Assembly (NCBI GenBank): GCA_025201765.1
Contig: MU623433.1
Span: 1-64,000, forward strand
Direction of reading: 5' to 3'
DNA length: 64,000 nucleotides
Source of the DNA: Daldinia sp. FL1419
Lineage: Eukaryota > Ascomycota > Sordariomycetes > Xylariales > Hypoxylaceae
In this document: piece by piece, positions 1 through 12,400 of the stretch
How positions within the stretch are numbered: position 1 is the first letter of the stretch
Layout: every line of letters begins with the position of its first letter
Position numbers and translations under genes: made by a program
The notes under the pieces: generated by a model
What the model was told of the DNA's origin: nothing
The model's input: only the letters and a program-made list of their open reading frames with translations
The model's database searches: none

Positions 1-41
<41 letters not shown>

Positions 42-2095
42 AAACAAAAAAGAAAGAAAAAAAAAAGCGAGTAGTTTATCAATACTTTCTCTCTCTCTCT
101 CTTTTTTTTTTTATAAATATATCAACTATGCTATTCCTACATGGTCGATGGTAATGGCAACTTACTGCCGAAAACGAGACAAATATAAAGATACTGTGCA
201 GCTAAAGAAAGATGTGTATTAGAAGAGATACACGGTATGCCCAACTTCGTCCAGGCCCGCTAAATATACGCCACACGCCCAAAGATCGGAATCGAAACAT
301 ACGTGCATAAGATACATAGTTAAGTCGAGTGATAACATCTAACCTAGAAGGGAAGTGAAGACGCCGGCGGAGGCGGGGGACCAACAAGACGCTACCCGGT
401 TCGACGATAAGGGCGCGCGTATGGTTTAATCGCAAGTTGACCATAGGCTGTATGCGACTAGGGGGGATATGTAAGAATATGTAAATGTTATTGTACGGAT
501 ATACGGATATACGGATATACGACTTGTAATACCAACCACAAATGCAGTGATGAATATCGATCAAGTCTATTAGGGCATTCGTAGGACTGTTGATTAGAAT
601 AGAATCTGTCTACAAAGTAGGAATGTAGAAGATATGTAGGTACTTATACCTGGCCTGGATTGCGAGGTGTCGTAGAGCGTGGGTGGTTTGTCTTCTTGAA
701 TTTCAATTCCATAATTGTATTTGTTTGCAGGTATTTCGATCCTGACTGTCATATCAAGGGACCAAGCTGCTAGATGTAAATCGTGTAGGGAACGCCCTTT
801 AGTACTTATACACCCGGCGATCGACCTCCACGACTAATTCAGAAATAGTTACCGCCGCCGCAGTTTTGAAGGCGAATACTATATAGGTAATTAACTATAA
901 GGTCTAGTTTTCTTGGGTGGTTATGACAGGTTTAGGATGTGATCTAACGCAAAAGGTCAGATTGCGAAACCAACAGCGTATTCGGACAGACAGTATACGA
1001 CTAATTCTAATTGACCTGGGCCTAATTCAACCCTGGGGCGAAAAGGGAGACGGTATCATGAGGAAGTAAAGATAGGTAGTAGCCGAGACTGTAACTTATA
1101 TAAAACTAGGTACATACACTGGCTCATCTTATTCGGCCGCAAGCCATCGTTTGCCTACTTGTGTTGCTAAACAAACCTACCCGGTTTTCCTTGCTGGCAA
1201 CCATCGATCACAGGTCCACCCAAACGAGAGTCATCAGTTGTATGTTTTCTCTTTCCGGAGTATATGACTGTTCAGTTCTATTTAGATAGACAGCACAGCA
1301 AAGGGGAAGGAAGGCACAGTGATGGAAATGTTCGGTATATCCCTAATCTATTCGATCGAAGCTACGTACTCTTATCATACCAATGGGCTCGCAAGTGACT
1401 AACCTAGAGTAGTTGCTTGTATTAACCAGAGAAGTTGAAATTATATAGCTACGACTCATTTTTGAGGACCCTGGAATAGCATGGAACAATCGTAAATAAC
1501 AAACTCCTTACGCTCTACTTATTATTAAGGTTGATAAGCGCTATATGATGAGGATTTCTGCTTGGGTGTATCGTGAATTTGTGAGAATACCCCTGTCACG
1601 CCATACCAGGTCTCGTTGACGCCACCATCGCGATAGGCCGAAGAGAGGGGAACTCTCGATTTGGTAAGAAGCAGCTATGCATCTGTAATGTAACACAAGT
1701 ATACCATTCCCATAGCGGGAGATAGTATATTCAATTCCTATATATTCTCCGGCGCTATAGATATTCGGGGGATACCCAGGGTCGTGTTATCATGGGAGAG
1801 GCTGATCACGACATTATAGTTTGCGCTTTGATCTTTAAAAGGACCTATCAGTAACACTCTTTCTGCTATACATGTGACGGTTGGTAAAGTGGCTGGTTAT
1901 TCTCAAAGATAGTTGGAGTGCAATTCGTATGCAGCTACATTTGTAAAAAAGTATTACCCCCCCCCTTTTAGGTACTACTTCGACCATGAGTAAATGACTC
2001 TACAATTTGAAAGGATATACGATAACACAGCTCGAAGTAAAGATCTCGTATTATTTATATATGCTAGCCTCTCTGCCGCGGCTGCTGGTTTAGCA
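1..2095. other. Intergenic DNA, no gene recognised
   Basis: I see no supportable coding region here. The window opens with a run of 39 A, then a CT dinucleotide/poly-T tract at about 89-112. At 494-520 an 8-bp unit (ATACGGAT-like) is repeated about three times. Base composition is ordinary and stops are frequent in all frames. The last about 50 bp contain a TATTTATA box (2052-2059) just before the first plausible start codon of the permease gene. Confidence 0.6.
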
Positions 2096-3879
2096 ATGTC
2101 GGAAAACAAAGGCCACAAAACGACTATATGGTCGTCGGCACGACAGGAGCCCAGCCATCATGAAGATCACCGTGATAGAAGACTTCGCATCGGGAGCCTC
2201 TGGATTATGCTCATGAGCTCTATAGGATGGTACCCAAAGGGAATGCCAGAGGAGGAGAAATGGCTGATCCTAAAACTTGACCTGAGCATCTTAATCTTTG
2301 GCTGTCTATCCTTCTTCACCAAGTATCTCGACCAACAGTCCATCACCAATGCGTATGTTAGGTAAGCGTCCAATACACCCGACGCGATATCGTAGAAGAC
2401 TGCTAAATAAGTGGGATCATTAGTGGCATGAAGGAAGAACTTGGCATGTACGGCGACCAGCTCAACTACATCACAGCCACCTTCTGGGCGTCATACTGCA
2501 CTTTTATGATTCCAGCATGCTACTTCTTGACGCACTATCCCGCCAACAGGCTTCTCCCGGCCCTGGAAATCGGATGGGGATTATCTACTTTCGGCCTGGC
2601 TTGGGCGAAGAACGTCGAGACGTTGTATGCTATGCGATTTTTCACCGGCATCTTCGAGTGCTGCTCGTTTACCGGGACCATCTACGTTATCGGATCTTGG
2701 TATAAGCCGGGGGAAATTGGGCGACGCGTTGCGCTGTTCTTTATTGCGAGCCCGCTTGGGACTATGTTTGCTGGGTATTTACAGGCCGCGGCGTATACGA
2801 ACTTGAATCAGGTACATGGTCTGGCCGGTTGGAGGTATGGCCCTATTCTACTATAACCTCCTTCGGGTTTATACTAATCGGCAATAGATGGCTCTTTATA
2901 GTTGATACGATTATTACGCTCGCCATATCAGCGTTGTAAGCCTTCACAACCAGAGAAGAGTATAGACGTTGGTAAATGCTAATGCGATCTAGCGGCTTCT
3001 TCGTCTTCCCCGACGTGCCGGCTAGAAAGAAGCCTCGTTTCATTACGAGCGAAGAGCACGCTCTCGCGCGTAAGCGGATCCAGGGGCTCGTAGCCCCGCC
3101 GCAGCTTCAACTATCTCGCGACATATTTGAGCGCGTGTTTTCTCGATGGCATTGGTACCTCTTCGTCCTCCAGTGGACGTTGATGGATCAAAACTTCCTC
3201 CCTGGAAGCCAGCCATTTTCTCTGTATCTGAAAGCGAAGAGTGATATATACTCGGTCGTCCAGATCAACACGATACCTACCATCGTTACAGCTGTCAGCA
3301 TTGTCGTTGCCTTGTTCTGCGGTGTCATCGCAGACAAGACTGGGCGGTTTTGGCTTCCCGCCGTCGCCGTAACTTTCCCGGTCCTCGTGGGCATGATACT
3401 GCTCGTGGTTTGGGATGTGGGTGAGAGTGGCCGTCTAGCTGGATTCATCCTTACCGGGTTCGAGGCTGGTAAGTCATGGCACCTATGAATATTAGCCCCC
3501 CTCCTCCCATTGATCACTATATGTTTAAACTGATGGATCTATAGCTTGCTCGCCCCTGACTATGGGCTGGGCGTCAGTTGTCATGGCCGGAGATGCGGAG
3601 GAGCGTGCCGTAGTGACAGCAAGCATGAATGCTATAGGTCAAGCTATAACAGCCGGAACGCAAGTGGTTCAGTTTCCTGCCAGCGGTGCCCCCAATTTCC
3701 GTGGCGGATTCATCAGTGTTTTAGCCACGACCGTAGCACAGCTTGGAGCCATCCTTGCCATCTTATTCTTGAGTCATAGAGAAGACAAGCTCAAACAAAA
3801 GCACGCGGGTATATCACCCGAGCATGATGTAGTGGCAGTGGATGCTGAGTCGGACAAGACATTGGAAGCTGGCCGTTGA
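2096..3879 (+). CDS. MFS permease of the allantoate/pantothenate (Dal5/Liz1/Fen2) family
   Basis: This is a predicted plasma-membrane proton-coupled anion transporter of the Dal5 family (anion:cation symporters), whose known substrates include pantothenate, allantoate, nicotinate and related vitamins. The spliced product is 511 aa, normal for the family. Exons that keep frame are 2096-2361, 2424-2834, 2888-2935, 2993-3468 and 3545-3879, with GT-AG introns of 52-76 bp. Family hallmarks are the first-helix segment YLDQQSITNAYVSGMKEELG, formed across intron 1, a GWG-containing TM4 region, RFFTGIFE, and the SWYKPGE loop followed by GRRVALFF. The central loop starts at FFVFPDVPARK and leads into the second six-helix half. 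I chose the ATG at 2096 (MSENKG...) over the in-frame 1994 ATG because a TATTTATA box lies between them. The substrate cannot be deduced; pantothenate (Liz1-like) is the best guess. Confidence 0.88.
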
Positions 3880-4423
3880 TATTGCTTTAGATATTAGATT
3901 GGTGTCTTCTTGTTTGCTTGGGAACTACCCCATCAATAATAGTATTAGGTCGTTAGTTCGTCGTATATTGGTCTTGTACCTTGTGATTGTGTATGTGCAT
4001 GGGTGTGAGTTGGTAAGATGGCCGGAACGTGAAATGCTGTTAAGAGAATATGACTTCGTCAAGGATATAGGATCGATAATAACATAAACATGCATTTATG
4101 CAAACAACGCTCGGACCCATACTTGTGTACCAAGTACTAATGAATGGATACTTAGTAATTCGGGTAGTCTTCGGCTCTATTGTTCCGATAAAGTCCCAGG
4201 AAGGTGAGACTTTACAGTGGATGCTCGGTACAGGTAGCTACCTACGCCAAACAAACCGCGGACCACCTCGAATCTGCACTTATTTTATACCCGTGAACTT
4301 GCAGCTTTACCCCCCATTGTCTACTTCGACTTTCTATAACAATTCTAAAATTTTAGTTGAAGCTATATCATCTGATTTTGGGCTGAAATATCCCTTTTTC
4401 GTCTGGCTTCAAACCTTCTAATC
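3880..4423. other. Intergenic region between permease and RSC1-like gene
   Basis: About 540 bp lie between two genes read in the same direction, so the stretch should hold the permease 3' UTR/terminator and the promoter of the next gene. A short C/T-rich run (about 4309-4335) sits about 100 bp before the downstream ATG, as is common in fungal promoters. I see no ORF with family features. Confidence 0.5.
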
Positions 4424-7400
4424 ATGGCTGACGAAGCCGAGAAGCCAGCCGAGAGCGTGGTTGAAGTTCGCGAGTCCATCGAGGCCAAAGCGACTAACGA
4501 TAGCAATGCCAACAATAACTCCCAGGATCAAGGCGCATCCAAGCCCATTGGTAATCATGGGGAGGCCAGCGACAATGGTAATGGTTCTCAAGGTGGTTCG
4601 AGTATTAACGCTGCCACAAACGTGAGCGCAGAGGCTGATGCAGATGCCGAAGACGACGCGGATGCAGATGGCGAACCAGAGGACCCTACCCCAGGCCGTC
4701 TCGATCACGACATGTTGATTGTTATTGAAAATACTGCAAATTATCTCTCCACGTATAAAGACGCCGAGTGAGTCCTACCAACCAGGCTAGTCGTAATCTC
4801 GTCTAACAACGATTCCAATAGTGGTTATCATGTTGCCTCCCATTTCCAGCGGATCCCGAATCGGCGACTGATCCCGGAATACTACGACGTTATAAAGGAA
4901 CCTATAGCTTTTAGTACCATTAGGGTGAGATACTATCCCAAGCGACCCGCGTGTTCACAATGTACTGGTACTGATACTTCCTATTGTAGACTAAGAAGCT
5001 TAAAAAGCAATATACCGCCTTCTCTGAATTCGTCAGGGACGTCGCCCTGATTTCCCACAATGCCATGGTTTATAATCGGCCTTCCTCGGAATTCTTTCAG
5101 GATGCCGCTCGTTTGCGAGAGATCTTTAAGGAGGAGCTTCAAAAGCTAGTCAACGAGGGAATTATCAAGCCCGAAGATGCCGTGCTCCCCGACCTAGGAG
5201 AGATTCCCGAAGCTGAAGATTCTCCCCCTCCGGACCCGGATGAGGAGGAGGTAGAGGAAGAGGATGAAGAAGACGAGGAAGATGAGGACGACGACGATTC
5301 AGACGATGAAGGTGGCCGGCGACGAGGGCGACGGGGTGGCCGTCACTCAACTCTGGGACGAAAGGCCGATACGAGGGATGATGATTCTCACAAGAAACGA
5401 GGTCGTCCTCCTAAGGTTTTCACTCCGCTGGAAGCCCGCATCCATTCGCTGTTGAAGGGTCTTCGAAAGCCAAAGCATCCCGACGGGGACCTATTAATCA
5501 TCCCGTTCGAGAGGCTTCCGGACAAGCAGGCGACTCCTGATTATTTCGCTACCATAAAGAATCCCATAGCGATGGATCTAATCAAACGTAAAGCCAAGAG
5601 GAAGAAGTATCAGAATGTGGATCAAGTACTGAGAGACCTTGATTTGATGTTCGAGAACGCAAAAACGTATAACGAAGAAGATAGCCAGTTGTATAAAGAT
5701 GCGGTCGAACTTCAGCGACAGGCCCATCTGCTTGCTGAGCAAGAGAAGGCCAAACCCGATAGCGAATTCGAAGACGAGGACGGCAGACGACCCCTGCCGG
5801 AAATTTTTCATAAAGGGGAAGTCTGGAGGGTTGGTAAGTTTTACAGATTGCCTTGTCTTATATCTGGCGTGTGGTGAGTGCGATATTGACTGGAATTAGG
5901 CGACTGGGTTCATATCACCAACCCAAACGATCTGACGAAGCCTATTGTGGCCCAGATCTATCGAACCTGGGAGGATAAATCAGGACAGAAATGGGTTAAC
6001 GCGTGCTGGTACTATCGCCCAGAGCAGACGGTTCATCGGTTCGAGAAGCATTTCCTCGAAAACGAAGTAGTTAAGACGGGTCAATACCGGGACCATCGCA
6101 TCGACGAAGTCGTAGACCGGTGCTTCGTCATGTTCGTGACTCGCTACAATAGAGGTAGGCCGCGAGGGTTCCCGAAGAACAAAGACGTCTACGTATGCGA
6201 GGCACGTTATAATGAAGAGAAACATAAACTCAACAAGATTAAGACGTGGGCGAGTTGTTTGCCTGATGAAGTCCGGGAGAAGGACTACGAGATGGATTTA
6301 TTTGAAGCGCCTCGCAAACTGAAGAAGGTGATCAGCCCGATTAAACATCTTCTTCAAGATGATGCAAAGCCGACAGATCCCTTACCCAAACCAACTTGGG
6401 GAGCACCGAATGCGCCGCCCCTCATCGGAGCTGTGCATTGCCGTGAAAGGGAACCGAATGTAAGTTATATACCCTATTTCCTATTATTCTTGATAAAAAT
6501 TTTTTTTTTTGACTTTGTTGCCCCGCGTACCTAAACGTCGCCATCGCAATCGCATTTCGCAGCCTTTTCATATTTCCAGATAAGCAACAAATATAACAAA
6601 AAGATGACAATGGGAACAAGAAAGGAACAAGAAAAAAAAAAAAAAAAAGAGAAGAGGAATTAAAATGTGCCCCTCTACTCGGTATCCCTATCCCTATCTT
6701 ACTCTTTCTGTCTTATCGATTGCCATCGTAAAGCTTTATATATATATATATATACATGCCTTGACATTTTGAAAAAAAAAAAAAAAAAAAAAAAAAAAGG
6801 TTCAAGTTGGAATAGGCAGCGCAATCCTTCTACTCTTTTTTTTCCTCCAATGTCTCACTGAAGCGCGTCGCCTAAAATTAAATCTAATTTCTTACCTTAC
6901 TCACATTCCTTTCTCTACAGGAATCTCCACCTCCGGAACCAACACCATCTCCGCCTCCGCCTCTTCCCATCACGGATTCTGTCCGTCGTCCTTCGATGAT
7001 GGCAACGCGTCCTATCGACGGTCAGGGTGATATCGTTATGGGTAATACTCCTCACTTTTCTACCATTCCAGCTCCTGCTACGCCGACGCCCAGTCATATC
7101 GGTGGTGCCTATGCATCACCTCATCCTTTCGTGCCGCGTCCTAGTCCAACCCCGGTTCCTGTGCCACAATATGGCAATCATGCTGGCGCTCCCCATCCCG
7201 GCTTTCCGGTTCAGGGCGTGCAAGGTCCTCCCCACGGCGCCCACGGTCATACTACACCACAGATGACACCGGCACCACACTTTCAACCACAGCCTCCTCA
7301 CCAGCCTGCTCCTTATAACGGATATCCACCTCAATACAGTACCACTCCGGTCCCCGTGCCTCATCAATCTCACCACCCGCCTCCACATCAAATTAATCCC

Positions 7401-7964
7401 CCGATGCCCCCTTATGACGCATCGCATCGTATTGTGCCGACGCCTACGCGAGCTTCAATGGCCGCGGCGCCTAGTCCTGGTCCTCACGGGCAAGCTAATG
7501 CCTACAACCCACCCCGCCCGGTTGAGGTATACCGCTTAGACGACACATTAAATGATAAGATCCCCGAGGAAGTTCGTCAACAGTTCCAACGTGATGACGC
7601 CGGTCACGTGTTGTTCTTCACCCAGCCTCCCCTAGAACGCCCACACCGCGGCGTATCCGGCGAGAGCGCCGGCCTTGGCCATAGCGTCCGCTACCTCGCA
7701 GATCGTGCTCGCGAGATCGAGGACCGTCGCGCGAAACGAAAGGCGAGGGACGAGCTACGCCAGGCGGAAGAGAAGAAGCGTCGGGAGACGGCAAAGCTTA
7801 CAGCCGAGGAGCAGAATAAGGAGATGATTAACCAGGCTCGTGACGCATTGGTCAACTGGGTAGATTCGATGAACAAGGAGACGGAAAAGCTGATGAAAGT
7901 CTACGACGGCTGGAGTTGTCGCGACGAGGATATTGACAAGGTTGCCGAGATGACCGCGGGATAG
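4424..7964 (+). CDS. RSC chromatin-remodelling subunit Rsc1/Rsc2-type: two bromodomains and a BAH domain
   Basis: Rsc1/Rsc2 proteins are subunits of the RSC SWI/SNF-type nucleosome remodeller; bromodomains bind acetyl-lysine and the BAH domain binds nucleosomes. Exons: 4424-4767, 4822-4924, 4990-5833, 5900-6459, 6921-7964, giving 964 aa. Bromodomain 1 is at about residues 95-190 and carries the acetyl-lysine-binding Asn in NAMVYNRP. An acidic run and a GRRRGRR basic patch follow. Bromodomain 2 (about 330-430) has the conserved Asn in AKTYNEEDS, and the BAH domain (about 455-590) starts at GDWVHITNPND. A Pro/Gln-rich low-complexity region and a coiled C-terminal segment (NWVDSMNKETEKLMKVYDGW) end the protein. 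Two oddities stand out. The fourth intron (6460-6920) is 461 bp and full of homopolymers. The TAG stop at 7962-7964 is followed in the same frame by 34 open codons (see separate entry). Confidence 0.9.
6460..6920 (+). other. Unusually long, homopolymer-rich intron 4 of the RSC1-like gene
   Basis: Donor GTAAGT at 6460 and acceptor CTACAG ending at 6920 keep the reading frame between the BAH-distal exon and the Pro-rich exon. At 461 bp it is 5-9 times longer than any other intron in this gene. It contains A runs of 17 (6632-6648) and 27 (6772-6798), a (TA)n tract (about 6737-6754) and a T-rich tract. I see no conserved peptide that would argue for a hidden exon. Confidence 0.7.
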
Positions 7965-8066
7965 GATCCCATTACGCGTACTTGGAACAAACCTGGCGAG
8001 AAGTTTGATGATCAATCAGCTGCCAAGCCAGAGAAGTCGAATGGCGAACCTTCTGATCAAATGTGA
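7965..8066 (+). pseudogene. In-frame coding-looking extension after the TAG of the RSC1-like gene
   Basis: Immediately after the TAG at 7962-7964 the same frame stays open for 33 sense codons and ends at TGA 8064-8066. The translation begins DPITRTWNKPGEKF and ends in a polar Lys/Glu/Ser tail, which reads like the natural continuation of the preceding VAEMTAG. I infer either a recent nonsense mutation, a base-call error at one position, or stop-codon readthrough. If read through, the protein would be 998 aa. Confidence 0.5.
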
Positions 8067-9463
8067 TTCTGTAATATTTGTGATACGCACTTCGAGCCTT
8101 TCTTGCGTAACTTCTACACTTCTACGGCGTTATTAAGGGAAGGGCAACGGACTCCGTTTCCACGGAGTCAAAAGATACCAGCTTGGTCAAGGGTACTTAA
8201 AGTAATGATCATTTTTGCTTGGGGGGATATTCCTGTTATTATAGGCTGTGCAGGATAGTCGGCATATTAATGCACGCACGGTGCGCAATAGCATTGAGTT
8301 GCAGAGCTTTTAATAAACGGAAATTGAGATAAATGTATAATTCCTTGATTGAATGTGCATGGCGAGGTCGCTCGAGTATGTACATAGTTGTTGTGATAGC
8401 TAATGGACTCGTGACTTAGCTGATAGCCGGTATTCTGTAACGATATGATACTCATGTTTGAGTGGTAGTAAGCACTATAAAAGTCTATGTTAGGATGATT
8501 CTGTTCGGAATATTCTTCTCCAATATCTAGGAACGAGACCACTACTAGTATAGACGGCCGTGCGACGTCCAGCTATAGCATTCGAATACTAGAGTCACGC
8601 CACTTACCATTCTGAGGCCTATCTGAATTATCTTATAGTACTTAAGCGATCCACCGGCCTATCTAGACAAGGCATAACATAAATCTCCCTATATCCATTC
8701 AAGAAGTCTGCGTAGTACCCGGTACGTGTATAGAGAGATGGGAGAGTATATAGGCTACCTAGGTGCCTAGGTAGGTAGGTAAGTATATGTGAACGATAGC
8801 TAGCTCTTCCGCCTATAAAATATTTGCAGCCAAACTAACTATTTCATATACTACCGCAAAACTTGAATCTCTCAACGCATCAACGACTCCTTACTTTCCT
8901 ATTCAACCTACCGCCAACAAGTCACTACCCAAACACAACGCCATTGCTCCAAAAACTACCTCAAAATACCCACTAGTTATAACCATTCGATAATTCAGAC
9001 GCATCACATACACGATGCCAGGATATTCTTTACTTTTGGTAGTTTTCTCTTGGTTCTATATTGCTAGGTACCGGGTCTCGATACAAGGTCTTCTGCTATA
9101 TTTGTCCCTCGCCTATTCTCCCGGGAGAAGAACTCCAAATCATTCCCCATCTTGATCAACTGTAACCGCGACGTTTTACCTGCCGCGCCGGAGCGTATGG
9201 CTCTATCCCCCAAACTGGCTATTCGTTCTCCCATGTCTTCTACCCCGACGAGGAGTGGGGCAAGGGAGGGGCATCCCGTGATTAGAAATAGGTGAGTATA
9301 CGATGGTGGTGAGTGGTGTTATGGTCGAGGCTTGATGTTCTCATTCTTTATGCTGCCACCCATTGCAGCCAATTTCCATGAGCAACTCTACGCGAATCGA
9401 ATAGTACGTAGCCTTCGGAAAAGTCATTACTAGCAACAACCTAAAGGTGCTGGCCTATCATAA
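8067..9463. other. Convergent intergenic region with a promoter-like segment and short overlapping ORFs
   Basis: The stretch lies between the 3' ends of the RSC1-like and importin genes. At 8813-8819 there is a TATAAAA box, followed by about 190 bp of C/A/T-rich leader-like sequence and an ATG at 9015 that opens a 47-codon ORF with a hydrophobic start (MPGYSLLLVVFSWFYIA). At about 9065-9285 the DNA is GC-richer and open in more than one frame on both strands. On the minus strand a 57-aa ORF starts MGERIASLGDRAIRSG. I cannot assign any of these to a family. It could be a small secreted-protein gene, a decayed gene or chance. Confidence 0.25.
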
Positions 9464-12400
9464 CTAGGAGAAGTGGCGTCTGATGATTTGTTGGCCTTCA
9501 GGCGAAAAGTGCTGTTGTAGTAGTGGCGTTGGGTCGACATTCGCCGACTGGAGCAGGATTTGAATTGCCCGAGCCACACGCATGCCTAACTGTCCATGGA
9601 GCATCTCAGCCTCAAGGGCCTGTCCAACATAGACGAATACTTTGTCGACCTGACTAGTTACCGCGGGGTTTTGCCTGTTGAACAATTAGCATGCTGCTCT
9701 GCTTATACGCGCTACCCACATAAGCCAGATAATCGGCCCGTAAAGGGATCATATATATGGTTGAATATCTAGACTTACTGCTCAATCAACTCCACGAGAT
9801 AGCCGTAGGCATATGGTGCTGCCTCTTCATCGTTAGTGACAGGCAAGGTGTTAACCCTGTGACAAATAAGTTAGCAGCTGTGCTGAATCCGAGACAAGTA
9901 CTAGATACATACCATTGTGCCGCGACAGCTTGTGCATCTGGTAGACTCTGCTTGTTAAAGTGAAGAATCTTCGCGATAGCCGCACAGGCATTTTCTATAC
10001 ACACATTAGCGACTTTGAAATAATATTTCAAGTTCAACAGGAACACGCACCAGTAGCGTAGACAGCTTCTTCACCTCGCGCATCAGGTATTTGGGTTACT
10101 TGGAACAAGTATGGTATCGATGTTGCCAAGAACTGAGACCAAGGAGCTCCTCCACGATGAGCGGCTACGCCAATACCATATCTAGAAAGATGTCAGTGAT
10201 TATCTAACCAAATTATCAGAGATCTGTAGCGATGGATGCATTATCTCATCGGCTTGCCCTAAGGCTCGAGACGCGGAATTGACTTACGCAGCAGCTTGTC
10301 GGATAGCGGCTGATGGGTCTTTGCAACCTTCGATCAGGGCAGTGCTAATAGCCTGAGCGTAACGAACACTCTCTGGCCCACAATATTCTAGAACATCGTC
10401 CATGATACACAAACCCCACTGGCGTTGTGTGGGATCTGGCGACGTAAGGAAGCTCTCATAGGTGCTCATAAGACGCTCCCATGGTTGGAGGAAAGCGGAG
10501 CCGTGATTCTTGAATATAGAGTGGAATGCCTTGTTCATATCAGATAACAAGGTCTGATCATCCTCGATTGCAATCAGAAGCTCTTCGGCTTCATCCTCGG
10601 CATCCTCGGCACCAGCTCCTTCTCTGTCTTCTTCACGTTTAGCAACACGATCTCTATAGTCTTCAATGGCCGAGTGGACTCCATCGATAAACTTTCCCAT
10701 GTGTTGCAAGTTGAGGCAATTCTTGCCAACTACTTCAACGGACTCGTAAAAACATTGGTACATCTCGGCCAGAGCATCAATAGCCGGCTCAGCAGTGAGC
10801 ACCTCCAGTAGCTTGTCTACGGTTCCGGCCCACAGACCTCGAAGCTCATTCGACTCGGGGCCATATGCCTTCTTATACGAACTAAGAAGCTGGGGAACAA
10901 GCTTAGCCGAAATGAATCGAACGGGATCGTGGAAGAAAAAAGCAAGACCCGGAAGCGCAATTTTCTCCATCGTGTCAGCAACAAACGGAGCAAAATGAGC
11001 CTCGAGGGTCTGCGCATAAACCACAAGTAGCTCGATCGCCATATGCTTGTCGTCCATGGTGCTAGTTTTAATTCCGATCACCTTTCCCTTGAGCGGTACC
11101 AACTCCCATCCGTCTTCTTGCTGGATCTGCTCAATCTCATCATCCGTATCCAATAGTTGAATATCAGCCTTAGCACTGGCTAATTCAACCAACGGGGGCA
11201 TGACGTTAGGCAAGAAGCGCAAGAAATCGGCACCCATAACTCTGCACATGCGTCCCCAGCAGTGCATGAGATACTGTGATTGCGGGTCGTCCGGATCGGT
11301 GATATGTTCTTGAATATTAGCAAGCAGTTCAACCAATACCAATGCATCATTCCCAAGGCGCTCTTTTCCAACGGCCAGCGCTATCAAAGTAGCACATTCC
11401 ATGGCCTTAGCACGAAGTAGTCGGTACTCCTTCTCAGTTTCCTGGCGGAGTACATTAACGAGCAATGGCATCAAAGTATCGTAATACTTTGAAAAGGCAG
11501 CCTCGGCAGCATCAGCAATGGTCGCTATTGTCGAAAGTGCTTGTTCCTGAACATAGCGCTTTTCATTTTGGAGGAGCTGGAAGAGCGATGATAGCAATTG
11601 GTCAAGGTAAGGTTCGAGGATGCTCTTTTCCGCCTCTTCACAGAAGTTGACCAATGCGGCAGCAGCGTGGGCCTTAACACGACCTTCCGGAGATTCGAGC
11701 ACGGGAATAATGGCTTTCAAGACGGTATCATAATATTCCTTCTGCATTGTAGGTGCAAAGTCAGTGCTCATTTGACCAAGAGCCTGGCATCCAGCCCAAC
11801 GAACCCGAGGATGAGGGTCTTTCAGTGCAGGAACAACCAACTCAAGAACGTGACTCAATTCCTTGACCATAAGATCGCGACAACCTTCTGATATAGCTGA
11901 AATGGCCATGAGAGCCGCGTGCCGGTCCTTCCAAGCCATAGAAGTCATCATTCTAGGTAACCAATGGAACGTTGGTGCTAGAATAGTCTCGCCTCCGAGT
12001 TTATTAGCTAACCGGTCCATGCACTGTTCTCCCGCAACATGGTTTAGATCACTCTCCTCCTGATCAAAGTCGTCTGATGCTAGCCATTCGGCAGCATCAT
12101 CGTCATCCTCACCAAGATCCGTCATTAAACTTAAGCATTGAGTAATCATATCGGTCGTGTACGAGGAATCTTTGCGACACATGGACGGGGCGTAATCGGC
12201 AAAAGTGGCCATTAGTTCAAGCGCATTTTGTCGGCATATGTCAGTTAACTCCTTGTCTTGTATGACACCAACACTGAACAAGACGAGGTTGTGGAATAGG
12301 GGCCTGAACATTTTGGGCGACGTTTCGGCCAAATCGATTAGCGCAACAAGGGCTTTGCTAAGGTCATCCGAATCATGCGAATCCTTAATAGGGGGTAGGA

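Noticed and set aside
1..39. Poly-A start as a telomere or contig-end signature
   Set aside because: No TTAGGG-type repeats are nearby; a plain A run cannot support it.
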